NCBI RefSeq assembly: GCF_024296865.1
Contig: NZ_CP101134.1
Coordinates: 3,162,001 to 3,226,000 of the forward strand
Direction: 5' to 3'
Length of the DNA stretch: 64,000 bases
Source of the DNA: Sphingobacterium sp. LZ7M1
GTDB lineage: Bacteria > Bacteroidota > Bacteroidia > Sphingobacteriales > Sphingobacteriaceae
This document shows, piece by piece, positions 63,375 to 64,000 of this stretch (position 1 is its first letter; the number at the start of each line of letters is the position of its first letter). The notes beneath the pieces were generated by a model. The model was not told the DNA's origin, ran no database searches, and saw only the letters and a list, made by a program, of their open reading frames with translations. The position numbers and the translations under genes were made by a program.

Positions 63375-64000
63375 TTATCTCCTTACAAAAAAATCAACAT
63401 TCTGAGGTTCTACGCTCAATACCTTGACATAATCAGGCATTTTGGTAATGATGACCGGTAAGCTGGAAACCTTATGGTCTTTCCAGGCATCCAGATCCAC
63501 CACCGCCTCAAAATCCCTAGAAGTATATTTATTATAATCTTTTACGGCCAACAAAATGGTTGCGCGAACCTTACTCGGCAATACGCGAACTGAGGTATAA
63601 CCCTTGCTGTTCTCCACTTTGATCGGCAGTTCGATCACCTTCTCCGTAATCTCTCCGACCGGTACGATCACTTCTGCAAAGGTCGGATAGATTGTAATGT
63701 TAGTTCTTTGCTGCTTATTCAAATAAGCGACGGTACGCACATCAGTATTGACATCTTTGCCTTTGATGGTATCGGTCTCCAGGTATTCAATACTTGCCAC
63801 ATCTTCCAATGGGCCCGTAATGGTAACATATTCGGGGTTGGTTCGGGTTTCGCCGATCACGCCGTATTGCCTTTGGAAAGTCAGGCTTTCTACGGCTTTG
63901 ACCGGAACCTTACGCTGGGTCTGTTTCGAGAAATCGAAGTAAAGGGTGTCAGGCGAAACGGCAACGACCTGCTTATCCGTAGGGAACTGTCTATTGATGA
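63375..64000 (-). CDS. YbbR/CdaR-like domain protein, N-terminus beyond window
   Basis: The frame is open from its stop at 63375 to the right edge (at least 208 residues) and continues outside. INRQFPTDKQVVAVSPDTLYFDFS, VPVKAVESLTFQRQYG, NPEYVTITGPLEDVASIEYLETD and VIELPIKVEN show repeated YbbR beta domains. In Firmicutes YbbR (CdaR) regulates the c-di-AMP cyclase; Bacteroidota place ybbR next to coaE, as here. A frame-internal GTG at 63860 is not the start. Confidence 0.88.
   Translation of the reverse strand, partial: INRQFPTDKQVVAVSPDTLYFDFSKQTQRKVPVKAVESLTFQRQYGVIGETRTNPEYVTITGPLEDVASIEYLETDTIKGKDVNTDVRTVAYLNKQQRTNITIYPTFAEVIVPVGEITEKVIELPIKVENSKGYTSVRVLPSKVRATILLAVKDYNKYTSRDFEAVVDLDAWKDHKVSSLPVIITKMPDYVKVLSVEPQNVDFFVRR

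Overview
The window reads as chromosomal DNA of a member of the Bacteroidota, most likely Sphingobacteriaceae (Sphingobacterium or a close relative). The evidence is the repeated Bacteroidota-type -7 promoter element TAnnTTTG upstream of genes, Bacteroidota-restricted families (DUF5606, the long PurF form, two-cysteine pirin/DoxX neighbourhoods, YbbR next to coaE, RluA next to panB), and many outer-membrane or periplasmic proteins with Sec signals. No phage, transposase, plasmid replication gene or CRISPR array was seen. The genus is an inference.

Layout. 0-6 kb: an RluA-type pseudouridine synthase fragment, panB, a TAT-exported Gfo/Idh/MocA oxidoreductase and a large copper P-type ATPase with five N-terminal metal-binding modules. 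6-7.1 kb and 16.1-17.8 kb: two gene-free, repeat-packed stretches that share long inverted-repeat segments and flank about 9.7 kb of ordinary genes (MFS exporter, porin-like barrel, Nudix, two L,D-transpeptidases, PurF, lipocalin-like, YchJ and YegP proteins). 17.9-32.8 kb: housekeeping and small-family genes (M13 peptidase, S1/P1 nuclease, lipocalin, DUF937-OmpA fusion, alkaline phosphatase, Ssb, pirin, RadC, cyclophilin, methyltransferase). 32.9-36.6 kb: a copper-handling cluster (Cys/His-rich secreted protein, HMA-DUF3347 protein, multicopper oxidase fused to a beta-barrel-like tail). 36.7-38.1 kb: pirin and DoxX. 38.3-43.1 kb: a tightly packed set of N-formylglutamate amidohydrolase-like protein, QEGLA/DUF1704 zinc peptidase, ATP-grasp ligase and secreted propeller protein. 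43-51 kb: YihY membrane protein and a tetR-tolC-adaptor-RND efflux operon. 51-54.7 kb: a Nudix-type regulator divergent from a glycolytic operon pfkA-(BadF-type kinase)-gap. 54.8-57.6 kb: more structured repeats around a divergent NTF2-like/HxlR pair. 57.6-64 kb: mnmA, two tandem tRNA-Phe genes, an AT-rich two-gene insert of unknown function, a 38-residue membrane protein, a metallo-beta-lactamase-fold exonuclease-like protein, coaE and a truncated YbbR gene.

How genes work together. Copper is handled at three levels: export from the cytoplasm (CopA), periplasmic oxidation (multicopper oxidase) and metal binding (HMA-DUF3347 and Cys-rich proteins). pfkA and gap give two glycolytic steps from one transcript. 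The efflux operon carries its own TetR repressor as first gene. The most interesting material is (i) the amidohydrolase/zinc peptidase/ATP-grasp operon, a plausible peptide-modifying pathway without a known substrate, and (ii) a mosaic family of intergenic hairpin modules in which stems change by compensating substitutions between copies.
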